Shown here: positions 1 through 8,440 of the stretch, one piece after another
Layout: every line of letters begins with the position of its first letter
Position numbering within the stretch: the first letter of the stretch is position 1
Source: Planctomycetota bacterium
GTDB taxonomy: Bacteria > Planctomycetota > Planctomycetia > Pirellulales > Pirellulaceae
Reading direction: 5' to 3'
Assembly (NCBI GenBank): GCA_963204915.1
Contig: CAUJHS010000074.1
Coordinates: 1-64,000, forward strand
DNA: 64,000 nt
Program-made: the position numbers and the translations under genes
The notes under the pieces: generated by a model
Told to the model about the DNA's origin: nothing
Database searches by the model: none
The model's input: the letters and a program-made list of their open reading frames with translations, nothing else

Positions 1-135
1 GCGGCCCACAGCGTGGCTGAATCGCCACGCCGGCTTGCCGATCCTATCAGCTTTAACGAAGATCAAGTTGCCGTGTCACCACACTAACCAGGCTGCCCCA
101 ATTCCGCCCGCTACTGGCCGCTTTCAATTCGCCCG

Positions 136-1263
136 ATGACATACTTGAAGCGACGTTCTGATTCGGGCTCCGCGCAAGTGCTGTCGGGCGCGAAGACAGC
201 AGACCATGCCGCAGTGGCGGCAGGCATTGCCTTGAAGGCTGATTTGAGCATCTGGGATGAGAACGGCATAACGGGATTGGGGTATGCAATCCAGCGGCGC
301 GATGCTCCACTTGTCGAGTTATTGCTCCATGCGGGCGCGAATCCGAATCAAATCTTTGGCGCCGACAATATTCCACCTTTAACGGCGGCTCTTGAGAATG
401 GCGATTTGGCGTCTGCACGGTTGCTGTTGTTAGCTGGCGCCAACGTCTACGGAGGTGACGTGTTACATCGGTGCGCCACTCGCGGAGATGTAGACGCGGT
501 CGATCTCTTGCTCGAGTTCTGCAATCAACCGGACGCCGCCGTCGCGCCAAGTCGGACCGATCGAGTTGTACGAGCCTTACATGGTACGATTGAGAGTCCC
601 TTGGACATCGCGGACAAACTTAGCGTGATTCGCGTCTTCCTGGATCACGGTGTCAACGTGCAGGCTGCATCGTCGTCAACGGCCATGGATTTGGCCGTTC
701 GGCATTCCCAAGCCGAGGTAGGCGATTTGTTGCGTAGTTATGGAGCCGCATATACAGCGCGCGAGGCCGTGGCGTTCAATCGGATCGAGGAAGTCAAATC
801 GCTCGTACTCAGCGATCCGTCCCTTTTGCAGCAGCGGTGCGCGCCGTATTACGCCGCGCGTCCCGGACAAGAGCCGACCCTCCTCGGTATGGCGGCCGAA
901 CGCGGCGATTTCGAAATGGCGAAGTTTTTAATTGATGCCGGCGCGCCGCTGGAGCAAAGGGAATGGTACGATCTAACCTTGCTTCATCTGGCGGCCATGG
1001 GCGGCAATGTGGAGCTAATTCGACTACTCGTTGGTCGTGGATTGGATGTGAATGCCCGTGATGAAGACGGCAATACTCCACTCCATACCGCCGTGGCGCG
1101 AATGAACCCCGATGCAATCTTGGCTTTGCTTGAGCTAGACGCCGATCCTACTTTGGAAAACCGATTCGCCTTTAGCGCAATCATACTCGCGGAAAACCAA
1201 GGCGGCGCCGTGTGGGACGCCATAAAAAACTTTGCTAGCCAGCAACACGCCAACGCACATTAA
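136..1263 (+). CDS. Ankyrin-repeat protein
   Basis: A 375-residue protein built mostly of ankyrin repeats. The clearest lie at about residues 45-107 ('LVELLLHAGANPN', 'ASARLLLLAGANV') and 250-345 ('FEMAKFLIDAGAPLE', 'TLLHLAAMGGNVELIRLL', 'GNTPLHTAVA'), with weaker helix pairs between. No signal peptide, membrane segment or catalytic domain is visible, so a cytoplasmic protein-binding role is inferred from the fold only. An in-frame stop lies at 85-87, and the ATG at 136 is the first good start. The 3' end overlaps the 3' end of the convergent ABC permease gene by 29 bp. Partner and pathway are unknown. Confidence 0.8.
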   Translation: MTYLKRRSDSGSAQVLSGAKTADHAAVAAGIALKADLSIWDENGITGLGYAIQRRDAPLVELLLHAGANPNQIFGADNIPPLTAALENGDLASARLLLLAGANVYGGDVLHRCATRGDVDAVDLLLEFCNQPDAAVAPSRTDRVVRALHGTIESPLDIADKLSVIRVFLDHGVNVQAASSSTAMDLAVRHSQAEVGDLLRSYGAAYTAREAVAFNRIEEVKSLVLSDPSLLQQRCAPYYAARPGQEPTLLGMAAERGDFEMAKFLIDAGAPLEQREWYDLTLLHLAAMGGNVELIRLLVGRGLDVNARDEDGNTPLHTAVARMNPDAILALLELDADPTLENRFAFSAIILAENQGGAVWDAIKNFASQQHANAH

Positions 1264-2872
1264 ATAGCCATATCATGCTCGCCAGCAATACCGCGTTCAG
1301 TGAGGAATTGATTACCAAATACGATGCGAACATAACCCAGCCGTAGATCGTATTTGCCGGTTGTTCAACTCGAACCCCGACATCCATATCGAGGGGCACA
1401 TGGAATGCAGCGGAAAAAGGGCTCGTGATTCCGACAATTTGAATCACCTCCGTTGCCGGGTCGTTAGGGAAAAACGTATCGGCAAAGTAGCTCGCGGCAA
1501 GCGGCAAACAAAACAAAGCGATGATGATCAGATACGTCACCATTAAACTATGCGACGTTTTGTGAAACACCACAGAACAAAACAACGCAATCATCGCCGT
1601 TGTCAGGCACGTCATTAAGACAATCGCCAGGTATGCAGCTACCGATCCAAGGTTTGTCCAGTAGGATGACACCATCACGCACGCCAGCAAGACAGGCCAA
1701 AGCAAAAACATCGTCAACACGCTGGAGACCCGAAGCCCCGCGATGAGTTTGCCCCAGAGAATTTGCCACGGCGTAATGATCGTCGTTAGGAGAAGGTCTA
1801 AGGTTTGCCGTTCGCGTTCGCTCGTTACACTGCCGGCCGAGAAGACAGGGCCAACCAGCATATTGAAAACAATCACATAACCAATGTACCAGGCCGCGAA
1901 CTGCGGCATGATGTACAAACAAAACGCCATCAAGGGAATGGCTAACAACATGCTCACTTGGATCACCAAGCGGAGCATGAGCGTACCTTGGCTAAAGATC
2001 TCGCTACGAACTTCTTTATCGTATACCGGGTTTGCCCCGTCCTCGAGCAGATCCGTACGCTTTGCAGGAGCGAATAGTCGATCCGGAAACTGATCGCGCT
2101 GGATCACAAGACCCACGGCTTGTTGTGCTTCCTGCTCGAGATCGACTACCTCCTTGCCTTCGCTGCCCACATCCGGCGGATGCAATAATCGAACGCTCGT
2201 GTTAACGAACAACGCGATACAAATTGCAGCGCCCACAGCAGGCAGCACCGTGACCGTGAGCAGCAAGCGGAAACCACCGAAACTCTCAAGCCATGTCCAC
2301 AAAAGCACGGCCAACAACGCCAAAGGCAATATAAGCAAGTAGGAAACCACCAGTGCTGAGGCGGTCCTCTGGAAGAAACTGCTGCAGGCGACGCTAATCA
2401 TGCCGAACGCGACGACCGAAATAATTAGGCCCAGGTAAGCAGCCAGCACTTCATAAAGCGATACGCCGCCGAGAGGCAGACACAGCATGACGATCGGCAG
2501 GGACGCAAAGATGAGGACGGCCAAATGCGTCAGCGAAGCGATAAGTTTACCCAACACAATGGCGCCGGGACGCAAGGGACTGGCCAGAATCATTTCATAG
2601 GTTTTGCGTTCCTTTTCACCTGTGATCGCGCCGGCGGCAAAGCTAGGCGCCATCAGTGACGCCAATATGTATTGCCCCAAAAAAAACATGTTGACAAGAC
2701 GTTTCGCTTCTTCTGGCTTGTTGGTGAGGTCGAGTCGCGCTTCTTGCGGCCAAGCGAAGTAGACAACCACGGCCAGCAGCGCCTGATAGACAAACAAAAG
2801 CACGAAGGCCCGCGGCATACGCAGGTTCACCAGCAACTCGCGCTGAAGAACGGGATTTTCAACAAGGTACAT
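1235..2872 (-). CDS. ABC-2 type permease, two fused halves
   Basis: A 545-residue polytopic inner-membrane protein and the permease of the ATPase encoded just upstream (13 nt gap). It reads as two ABC-2 permease units in tandem: the cytoplasmic coupling motif occurs twice, as 'AGAITGEKERKTYEMILASP' near residue 80 and 'AGSVTSERERQTLDLLLTT' near residue 345, each followed by a 'GKLIA' segment and about four to five hydrophobic spans. A hydrophilic linker at about residues 230-295 joins the halves. An ordinary ABC-2 permease has about 250-300 residues and works as a dimer, so this chain may form the whole pore. Substrate unknown; the three-gene layout recalls gliding/export ABC sets (GldA/F/G-like). 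It is the last gene of the operon. Confidence 0.85.
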   Translation of the reverse strand: MYLVENPVLQRELLVNLRMPRAFVLLFVYQALLAVVVYFAWPQEARLDLTNKPEEAKRLVNMFFLGQYILASLMAPSFAAGAITGEKERKTYEMILASPLRPGAIVLGKLIASLTHLAVLIFASLPIVMLCLPLGGVSLYEVLAAYLGLIISVVAFGMISVACSSFFQRTASALVVSYLLILPLALLAVLLWTWLESFGGFRLLLTVTVLPAVGAAICIALFVNTSVRLLHPPDVGSEGKEVVDLEQEAQQAVGLVIQRDQFPDRLFAPAKRTDLLEDGANPVYDKEVRSEIFSQGTLMLRLVIQVSMLLAIPLMAFCLYIMPQFAAWYIGYVIVFNMLVGPVFSAGSVTSERERQTLDLLLTTIITPWQILWGKLIAGLRVSSVLTMFLLWPVLLACVMVSSYWTNLGSVAAYLAIVLMTCLTTAMIALFCSVVFHKTSHSLMVTYLIIIALFCLPLAASYFADTFFPNDPATEVIQIVGITSPFSAAFHVPLDMDVGVRVEQPANTIYGWVMFASYLVINSSLNAVLLASMIWLFNVRWRVAG

Positions 2873-2885
2873 GTGAACCTATTTC

Positions 2886-3812
2886 TTACGATACAAGGCC
2901 TTTCGTCACGAGCATAAATACATCTTCCAACGTAGGCTCTTTCTCGGCAAACGAGCGAACGCCCACTCCTTGTTGCACTAATTGACGGAGGAGATCGCTC
3001 ACGTGCTCGTCGTTGCCGTCCCATTCCAACAAGGCGCTGTGATCCTCAACCTGCACGTCGCGCAGATAGGGCGAGCTGCGAATAATTGAAAGTCCAACAT
3101 CCATCCGTTCATTGAAACGGATATGAATCATGCGATTGCCGCGAATCCTCCGGTAGACCTCGTTGATTGGCCCGTGCATGAGCAATTGGCCTCGTTCAAT
3201 GATGCCAATCGAGGTGCAGCAATCAGCCAATTCCGTCAGAATGTGGCTGGATATGAGAATGGTCTTCCCCATCCTTCTCAGCTCTTTGAGCAGAGCTTTG
3301 ACTTCGACGCGCGCTCGCGGATCAAGTCCGCTGGTAGGTTCATCAAGGATTAGCACAGGCGGGTCATGAACAAGCGTTTTCGCCAAACAGAGCCGTTGTT
3401 TCATGCCGCGGGAAAGTCCGTTGACATAGTCGTCTCGCTTGTGAGCCAGGTCAAGTAGCTCCAATACATCCGAAATGACCTGTTTTCGTCGCGCACGCGG
3501 TATACGATACGCCACGGCGAAAAAATCGAGGAACTCCCAAACTTTCATGCCGTCGTATACGCCAAAGTCATCGGGCATATAGCCGACGCTACGACGCACG
3601 CTCATGGGGTCTCGCGTGACGCTATGTCCGTTCACTGTCCCTTCGCCTCGGCTCGCCTTCAATAGCGTTGCGAGAAAGCGGATTGTGGTGCTTTTGCCGG
3701 CGCCGTTGGGTCCAATGAACCCAAACATCTCACCCGCGTCGATTGTCAAATTGAGGCGTTCTACGGCGGTGAAGTCGCCGTAATCTTTTCCAAAGTCGAT
3801 CAGTTCAATCAT
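2886..3812 (-). CDS. ABC transporter ATP-binding protein
   Basis: A 308-residue ABC ATPase of the CcmA/ABC-2 exporter class. It has Walker A 'GPNGAGKSTT' (about residue 37), signature 'LSRGMKQRL', Walker B 'VLILDEPTSGLDP' and the H-loop 'SSHILTEL'. The roughly 85 residues after the nucleotide-binding domain form a small accessory domain ending 'PTLEDVFMLVTKGL', the usual C-terminus of this class. It should power the double permease encoded 13 nt downstream, and the large lipoprotein gene lies 106 nt upstream on the same strand. The motifs are intact, so it should be active; the cargo cannot be read from sequence. Confidence 0.92.
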   Translation of the reverse strand: MIELIDFGKDYGDFTAVERLNLTIDAGEMFGFIGPNGAGKSTTIRFLATLLKASRGEGTVNGHSVTRDPMSVRRSVGYMPDDFGVYDGMKVWEFLDFFAVAYRIPRARRKQVISDVLELLDLAHKRDDYVNGLSRGMKQRLCLAKTLVHDPPVLILDEPTSGLDPRARVEVKALLKELRRMGKTILISSHILTELADCCTSIGIIERGQLLMHGPINEVYRRIRGNRMIHIRFNERMDVGLSIIRSSPYLRDVQVEDHSALLEWDGNDEHVSDLLRQLVQQGVGVRSFAEKEPTLEDVFMLVTKGLVS

Positions 3813-3918
3813 GGGTTCGATATCAAATCTTGATGCGTCGCATTCTCGTCGCGTTTAAATTCTTCCACCTAGATTCCCCCCCTGCATCCGTGGAGCAGCA
3901 GCGAAGTGGGGACGGTAA

Positions 3919-6570
3919 TTACAAGCCGAGCGATTCGGGAAGCTCCTGTTCGTCGCGTTCGAAGTCAGCATCGGTCAGAGGTTCACGTGCGCCTTGCGAT
4001 ACAACATCTTTGCGATGATTTACGTCGGACTGCGGCGGCTGCCAATCGCCGTGCTGGAGGTGTGAAAGCACCAAGGTGCGAAAGACCTGTTGCGACGCCT
4101 TTGGTGTTATCTCCATACCTTCGGGCGAAGCATCGGTCCAGCCAAGCAATCGGACATCGCCGCGCCGCAGACGAAGTCGTTGAATCACCAAGTCTATCAA
4201 CGGCGAAAGGCTCACCTCGCCTTGCGGAGTAATTGTTGCGGTCGTTGGGGATTCTTCCCATTGTTTGAATCGCCCCGGCTCCCCTGGCGTCGAGCGAAAA
4301 GTCAGCGTCTTTACCATGTTGGGGCCAAGTTCGCCGATCCAGGCCGCCTCGATCTCACCGTTCTCAGTACGCCGATAGACTCCGACGCCATGAAGTGGTA
4401 GTTCGCTTCGATTCTCGACTTTCCAAGCGCCACTGCCTTCCTCGATAAGTTTGACGCCATCGCCGAGCGAATACATTTGCTCGCTATGCACCATGTTGGT
4501 CGAATTCGATTGAACAGGAAACCCGCTCAGGCGAACGTCGCGGCCTCGCTGAAAATAGACTGGAGTCACCGACTGATGCCGCAAACGAGCGTATTCAGGA
4601 TCGACCGAAAACGGCGCTGCTAATGCAGAATGATCCTCAAACGCGAGCGTGTAGCTGGTGGATAGCGATGTGTATAACGCGGTGTATCGCGTTAAATGAC
4701 CACGGGAATAACCGCCATGCGTTTCAAGAATGGCGACCTCCGTTCGACTCCGCGCAAATCCAATGTCCAACTGAGCCACGCGCACGACAGCGATAGCGCC
4801 GATGATCGCCAAAATCGGCGCCGCAACCCAGGCCCATTCAACGCGACCTAGAATGCGAAAGAACGCCCAATTCAAAGGCGCCAACACAAACAGATAAACC
4901 GCCATAACTTTGAGCACAAAGTCCGACTCCGGCACGTCGATTCCTGCCGCTTCTTGCAGGCTTGTTCGCGCAACGTGCGCGGCGCCGCTGAAGTCAGTCC
5001 AACCCGCGACGCCCGACTGGGTGCGTCCCAAAAAGCCTCCAAAATGGACATCGTCGGAATCGGGATGGCGGTTAGGCAAATGCACAGGTTGTGAGTAACT
5101 GGACGATACGTCGACGCCCAGCAGTGCGCTACCAAGGCCGGTTCCGCTGGCCTCTTGCCGCTCGCGTGCGATGGTCAACTCACGCTCTATGTTTTTGTCG
5201 GCGTCGCGGCCGGCCGGATAATCGATATCGCGACTAAAATATCGCAGCGAAGCGACCAAACGAGGGTCGCGCGTGAGATCGGGGTAATCTCGCCAGCGAA
5301 CGGTGAGCATCTCACTGTCGCCCTTCTGAAACTCACGCGCGGGACGACGTAAAAGACAAGCATTAAAAAAATTGTCAAAACTTGGCCAATTCACGACCGC
5401 GCGATCGGTCAAGGGAAAGGCCGTCACAACAACGCGTCCTCGTCCTACCTGCCGTTCGGCCAACATCTGCCCCGTGTGGGGAACCCATCGGGCTTTGGGG
5501 TTCAACTGTAGTTCCGCTCCAGCAATTGGTTTACCCTCGGCAGGTTCGAGCTTGGGACGTGTTTTCTCTGACGCGATTTCGAGAGCAAAATGCTCGTTCA
5601 CTTCCGCGAAGGACGCCGCGGTCAAATCCGCGGCCTTGATTTCCTCCGCTGGAAGGTAGTCGGTCAAAAAGCTTCGGCGCAAGAGGTTAAGCGATTTTGG
5701 ACCGCTGATGATGAGTTGTCCGCCCCAGTGAAGCCAGTCGAGCATGGCTTGTTGTTGGTCGGGCGTGAGAACGGTCGCATCCAAGTCATCCCACACCACA
5801 TACGCAATGGAAGTCCATGTCAACGAATGCGACGGTACAGGCGCCACCTTGCCAATTTGAGGCAAGATGACGCGATAGTACAACAACGAGTCTTCCTCAA
5901 ACGAATCAGTCGGAGGTCGTATCGACGCCATATACGGCGCCTTTAGATAACCATAGCGATCGGGATTGCGCGACAAGACGAGCAAATAGTACTGATAGCT
6001 CGGCATGGCGAGGGTCGGTTTACTGGTGGTGAAAACTTCGCGACCCGTTCGCCTCGCTTGCAGTTTCGACTCCATCCAAGGCGCCTGACTCGTAACTCCA
6101 ATGCGTCGGGGAATGTAGTAGTGCGATTCGAAACTTTTGGCTTGACCTTTGGGAAGCGCCGCCGGACGCGACATGCGCAATCCGAAAGGGGCGTGCTCTA
6201 GTTCGATGGGCGCCCCTCCGCGATCGACGGTGGCTGTTTCGAGATCGGCTTGGAAGTCGAAGTTGTTCGCGACCATCTTTTGCGTCGCCGAAACCCAATG
6301 ACCCGGCTTCACCATATTCTGCAAGATCGTCTCATCGGTGGTCAGCACTTCCGGTGGGAGAACCTCAAAATCTTCCTTAGGTTTCTTTTTCTTCTTTTCT
6401 GCGAGCTCTTCGACTTCCTTCTTGCGCTTCTCTCGTTCCGCCGTGGGGTCAACCCCAAGACAACCGCGGCAACCTGGCAGAGAAACTACAAGGCAAACGG
6501 CAAGGCAGAACCAAAATGTGAACCGCCGGCTAACGTTGACGCGAGAAGCACCCACAAACAACTCCATCAT
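3919..6570 (-). CDS. Large lipoprotein-type protein of the ABC export operon
   Basis: An 883-residue protein when started at the double ATG ending at 6570. The frame stays open to 6825, but the shorter start gives a lipoprotein signal (hydrophobic 'FWFCLAVCLVVSLPGC', lipobox L-P-G-C) and a TATAAT box at 6669-6664 lies upstream of it. After the signal comes a Lys/Glu-rich stretch, then a long soluble part with a GATase1-like segment ('MLDWLHWGGQLIISGP'), and near residue 560 two membrane spans ('YLFVLAPLNWAFFRIL' and the next). The architecture is broadly like GldG-type partners of ABC exporters, an inference from layout. It is the first gene of the operon with the ATPase and permease. Function unknown. 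Confidence 0.75.
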   Translation of the reverse strand: MMELFVGASRVNVSRRFTFWFCLAVCLVVSLPGCRGCLGVDPTAEREKRKKEVEELAEKKKKKPKEDFEVLPPEVLTTDETILQNMVKPGHWVSATQKMVANNFDFQADLETATVDRGGAPIELEHAPFGLRMSRPAALPKGQAKSFESHYYIPRRIGVTSQAPWMESKLQARRTGREVFTTSKPTLAMPSYQYYLLVLSRNPDRYGYLKAPYMASIRPPTDSFEEDSLLYYRVILPQIGKVAPVPSHSLTWTSIAYVVWDDLDATVLTPDQQQAMLDWLHWGGQLIISGPKSLNLLRRSFLTDYLPAEEIKAADLTAASFAEVNEHFALEIASEKTRPKLEPAEGKPIAGAELQLNPKARWVPHTGQMLAERQVGRGRVVVTAFPLTDRAVVNWPSFDNFFNACLLRRPAREFQKGDSEMLTVRWRDYPDLTRDPRLVASLRYFSRDIDYPAGRDADKNIERELTIARERQEASGTGLGSALLGVDVSSSYSQPVHLPNRHPDSDDVHFGGFLGRTQSGVAGWTDFSGAAHVARTSLQEAAGIDVPESDFVLKVMAVYLFVLAPLNWAFFRILGRVEWAWVAAPILAIIGAIAVVRVAQLDIGFARSRTEVAILETHGGYSRGHLTRYTALYTSLSTSYTLAFEDHSALAAPFSVDPEYARLRHQSVTPVYFQRGRDVRLSGFPVQSNSTNMVHSEQMYSLGDGVKLIEEGSGAWKVENRSELPLHGVGVYRRTENGEIEAAWIGELGPNMVKTLTFRSTPGEPGRFKQWEESPTTATITPQGEVSLSPLIDLVIQRLRLRRGDVRLLGWTDASPEGMEITPKASQQVFRTLVLSHLQHGDWQPPQSDVNHRKDVVSQGAREPLTDADFERDEQELPESLGL

Positions 6571-6959
6571 TGGCCGAGAATTGGCTTCAATTTCGAAAAG
6601 ACGCCCCATTCGTAATGAAACAGAGATGGGTCGGGGGTCTCCGTTGGGACGACGCGCTCCGCCATTATACTGTGTTTGATAAAACCAAATATCGGGCAAC
6701 GAAAATTTTTTGCCTTTGTAAGCACGTCGTGTTTCGGTTGCTCCCGCGCCCTGCCTCAGTCCGTTCCGCGCCCGTGCAGGTTGGCTTACAAACACGCACC
6801 TCGCGCCACTTCTCTTCGGCGCCATTTGCGTTTTACTCGTTTGGCGCCGGTTTTGCGACCAACCTACTTCTATGCGGGCTTTATCCGCGTGGGCGAACCA
6901 GCATCATTGCTCGTTCCGAGAACGCATTGTTTTACACGCTATAAGTGAGGAAGGAAGTT
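6571..6959. other. Divergent intergenic region with an inverted repeat
   Basis: This 389-bp spacer separates the minus-strand ABC operon from the plus-strand gene at 6960. It holds the minus-strand TATAAT at 6664-6669 and a perfect 9-bp inverted repeat, TTTGTAAGC at 6715-6723 and GCTTACAAA at 6784-6792, with 60 bp between the arms. No gene with support was seen. Confidence 0.5.
6664..6669 (-). promoter_or_regulatory. -10 box of the ABC export operon
   Basis: On the minus strand this reads TATAAT, a perfect -10 hexamer. No convincing -35 is seen at 16-18 nt. Its position inside the longest possible frame of the downstream gene argues that translation starts at 6570 or 6609, not 6825. Confidence 0.4.
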
Positions 6960-7919
6960 ATGGCTGACGAAAGGTACCAAAATAGGCCGGAATCTACGTC
7001 ACCGAAGTCTGAGCAAGAATGCCATGAGGCATGTGAATGCAACTCGGAGACGCTTGAGGGCCAAGTGCTCGGCGATACCAGCCGACCGACAAAGGCGCCG
7101 GATGTCCCATTTGCATCGGAAACCGTGGTCAACGATACGTTGTCTGACATTCACACTTCAGAAACGGCGACGGACAAACTGCGCCGTCATCAGGAGGACG
7201 CGGCTCGCCAAGCTGAACAGCTAAAGGCGACCGCAAAGCACGCCGCAGAAGATCTTCGCCGCAAGAGCGCTCATGTCGCGAGTGAAGCGAAGGAAACGGT
7301 CCGCCAAGCAGCTGACCAGGCAATGCAAACGGCTACCGACACAGCTCAAGCGGCTCAACGGCGCGCCACGAGCTTTGTGGAAAGCCAAAAGGAGCGTTTG
7401 GCAGGCGAGTTAGAAACGTTCGGCGCTGCGTTCACCTGTGCAGCCGATCGACTGCATGAAGGTAACGATCAGCGTGTAGCATCTTACGCCACCATGGTAG
7501 CCGATGAACTGCACGCTACATCCGATTGGCTGCGAACACGAGAACTTAGCGATCTTGTTGGCGATGCAGAAAACTTTGCCCGACGTCGTCCGGAAGTTTT
7601 CTTCGGCGGCATGTTGCTCCTCGGGCTAGGTATTGCTCGGTTTCTCAAAGCTTCGAGTCCGCCGCGACGTCGGCAGAACTTCGAAAACGCCAATTTCCCA
7701 AGCGATAGTTATGACGAGTTCGATCATGACTACGGATACTACGGAGAGGCAAACCGAGGGGGCTATCAGCAGTTGTCGCTTGTGCAACAAGAGCGAAATA
7801 GCTCGTTGAATCCGTCCTACGGCGAACCGCATCACCGGACGTCCGAAGAACAAGTGTGGCCGGAATCGCACGAGCCGTCGAAGCTTAGCCCCATGAACGA
7901 CCCTTTATCGTATCACTAA
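6960..7919 (+). CDS. Helical membrane-anchored protein, DUF883/YqjD-like
   Basis: A 319-residue protein. A GTG at 6945 is in frame, but the ATG at 6960 is preceded by GAGGAAGG and is preferred. Residues 70-215 are a long Ala/Lys/Glu-rich amphipathic helix or coiled coil ('TATDTAQAAQRRATSF'), followed by a single hydrophobic segment ('VFFGGMLLLGLGIARFL') and a hydrophilic Tyr/Asp/Asn-rich tail. The helix-then-glycine-rich-anchor layout resembles the DUF883/ElaB/YqjD stress proteins. With the two genes downstream (holin-like and DUF3618) it forms a set often seen together in bacteria; an envelope or stress role is inferred. Spacing to the next gene is 67 nt. Confidence 0.7.
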   Translation: MADERYQNRPESTSPKSEQECHEACECNSETLEGQVLGDTSRPTKAPDVPFASETVVNDTLSDIHTSETATDKLRRHQEDAARQAEQLKATAKHAAEDLRRKSAHVASEAKETVRQAADQAMQTATDTAQAAQRRATSFVESQKERLAGELETFGAAFTCAADRLHEGNDQRVASYATMVADELHATSDWLRTRELSDLVGDAENFARRRPEVFFGGMLLLGLGIARFLKASSPPRRRQNFENANFPSDSYDEFDHDYGYYGEANRGGYQQLSLVQQERNSSLNPSYGEPHHRTSEEQVWPESHEPSKLSPMNDPLSYH

Positions 7920-7986
7920 ACCACTCTGGCCCGCAGGCAAGCCTTGACTGTGTTGGGCCCCACTAATAAACGGTAGGAGCTTAATT

Positions 7987-8439
7987 ATGCACATTGATTC
8001 GAGTAGTCGCATTCGCGACGAACATTACAACGGCGACAGCCGTTCATTCGCCGATTTAATTCGCGAGTTGCGTGATGAATCAACGCGTCTCTTTCGACAG
8101 GAAGTGGCTCTGGCCAAGGTCGAAGTCACCGAAAAGGCATCCAAGGCTGGCCGCAACGTTGGGTATCTCGCCGTGGGCGGCATGGTTGCCTATGCAGGCG
8201 GCGTCATCCTGCTGCTGGCGGGCGTGGTTGGGCTCTACGTCGGATTAGTCGCCTTGGGAATGTCGCACGCGACGGCTGGGTGGCTGGCTCCGCTTGCCGT
8301 AGGGCTTGTTGTTGCGGGTATCGGATATTCCATGATTCAGAAGGCTCTGGCCACGCTGAAACATGAGTCTTTAACGCCCGAACGAACCGTTGAAACGTTA
8401 CAAGAAAACAAAAACTGGATTAAGGAGAAGGTGAGCTAA
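7987..8439 (+). CDS. Holin-like phage_holin_3_6 family membrane protein
   Basis: A 150-residue protein with an N-terminal amphipathic helix ('IRELRDESTRLFRQEVALAK') and two membrane spans: residues 58-85 ('VGYLAVGGMVAYAGGVILLLAG' region) and about 92-116. This is the DUF1469/phage_holin_3_6 layout, a family widespread in chromosomes and mostly not phage-linked; lysis is not implied. It lies one base before the DUF3618 gene, so the two are probably translated together. A Shine-Dalgarno-like GTAGGAG sits ahead of the ATG. Molecular function unknown. Confidence 0.8.
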   Translation: MHIDSSSRIRDEHYNGDSRSFADLIRELRDESTRLFRQEVALAKVEVTEKASKAGRNVGYLAVGGMVAYAGGVILLLAGVVGLYVGLVALGMSHATAGWLAPLAVGLVVAGIGYSMIQKALATLKHESLTPERTVETLQENKNWIKEKVS

Positions 8440-8440
8440 C

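Noticed and set aside
7987-8439. Holin-like gene as evidence of a prophage
   Set aside because: The phage_holin_3_6/DUF1469 family is common in bacterial chromosomes and no other phage gene is nearby.
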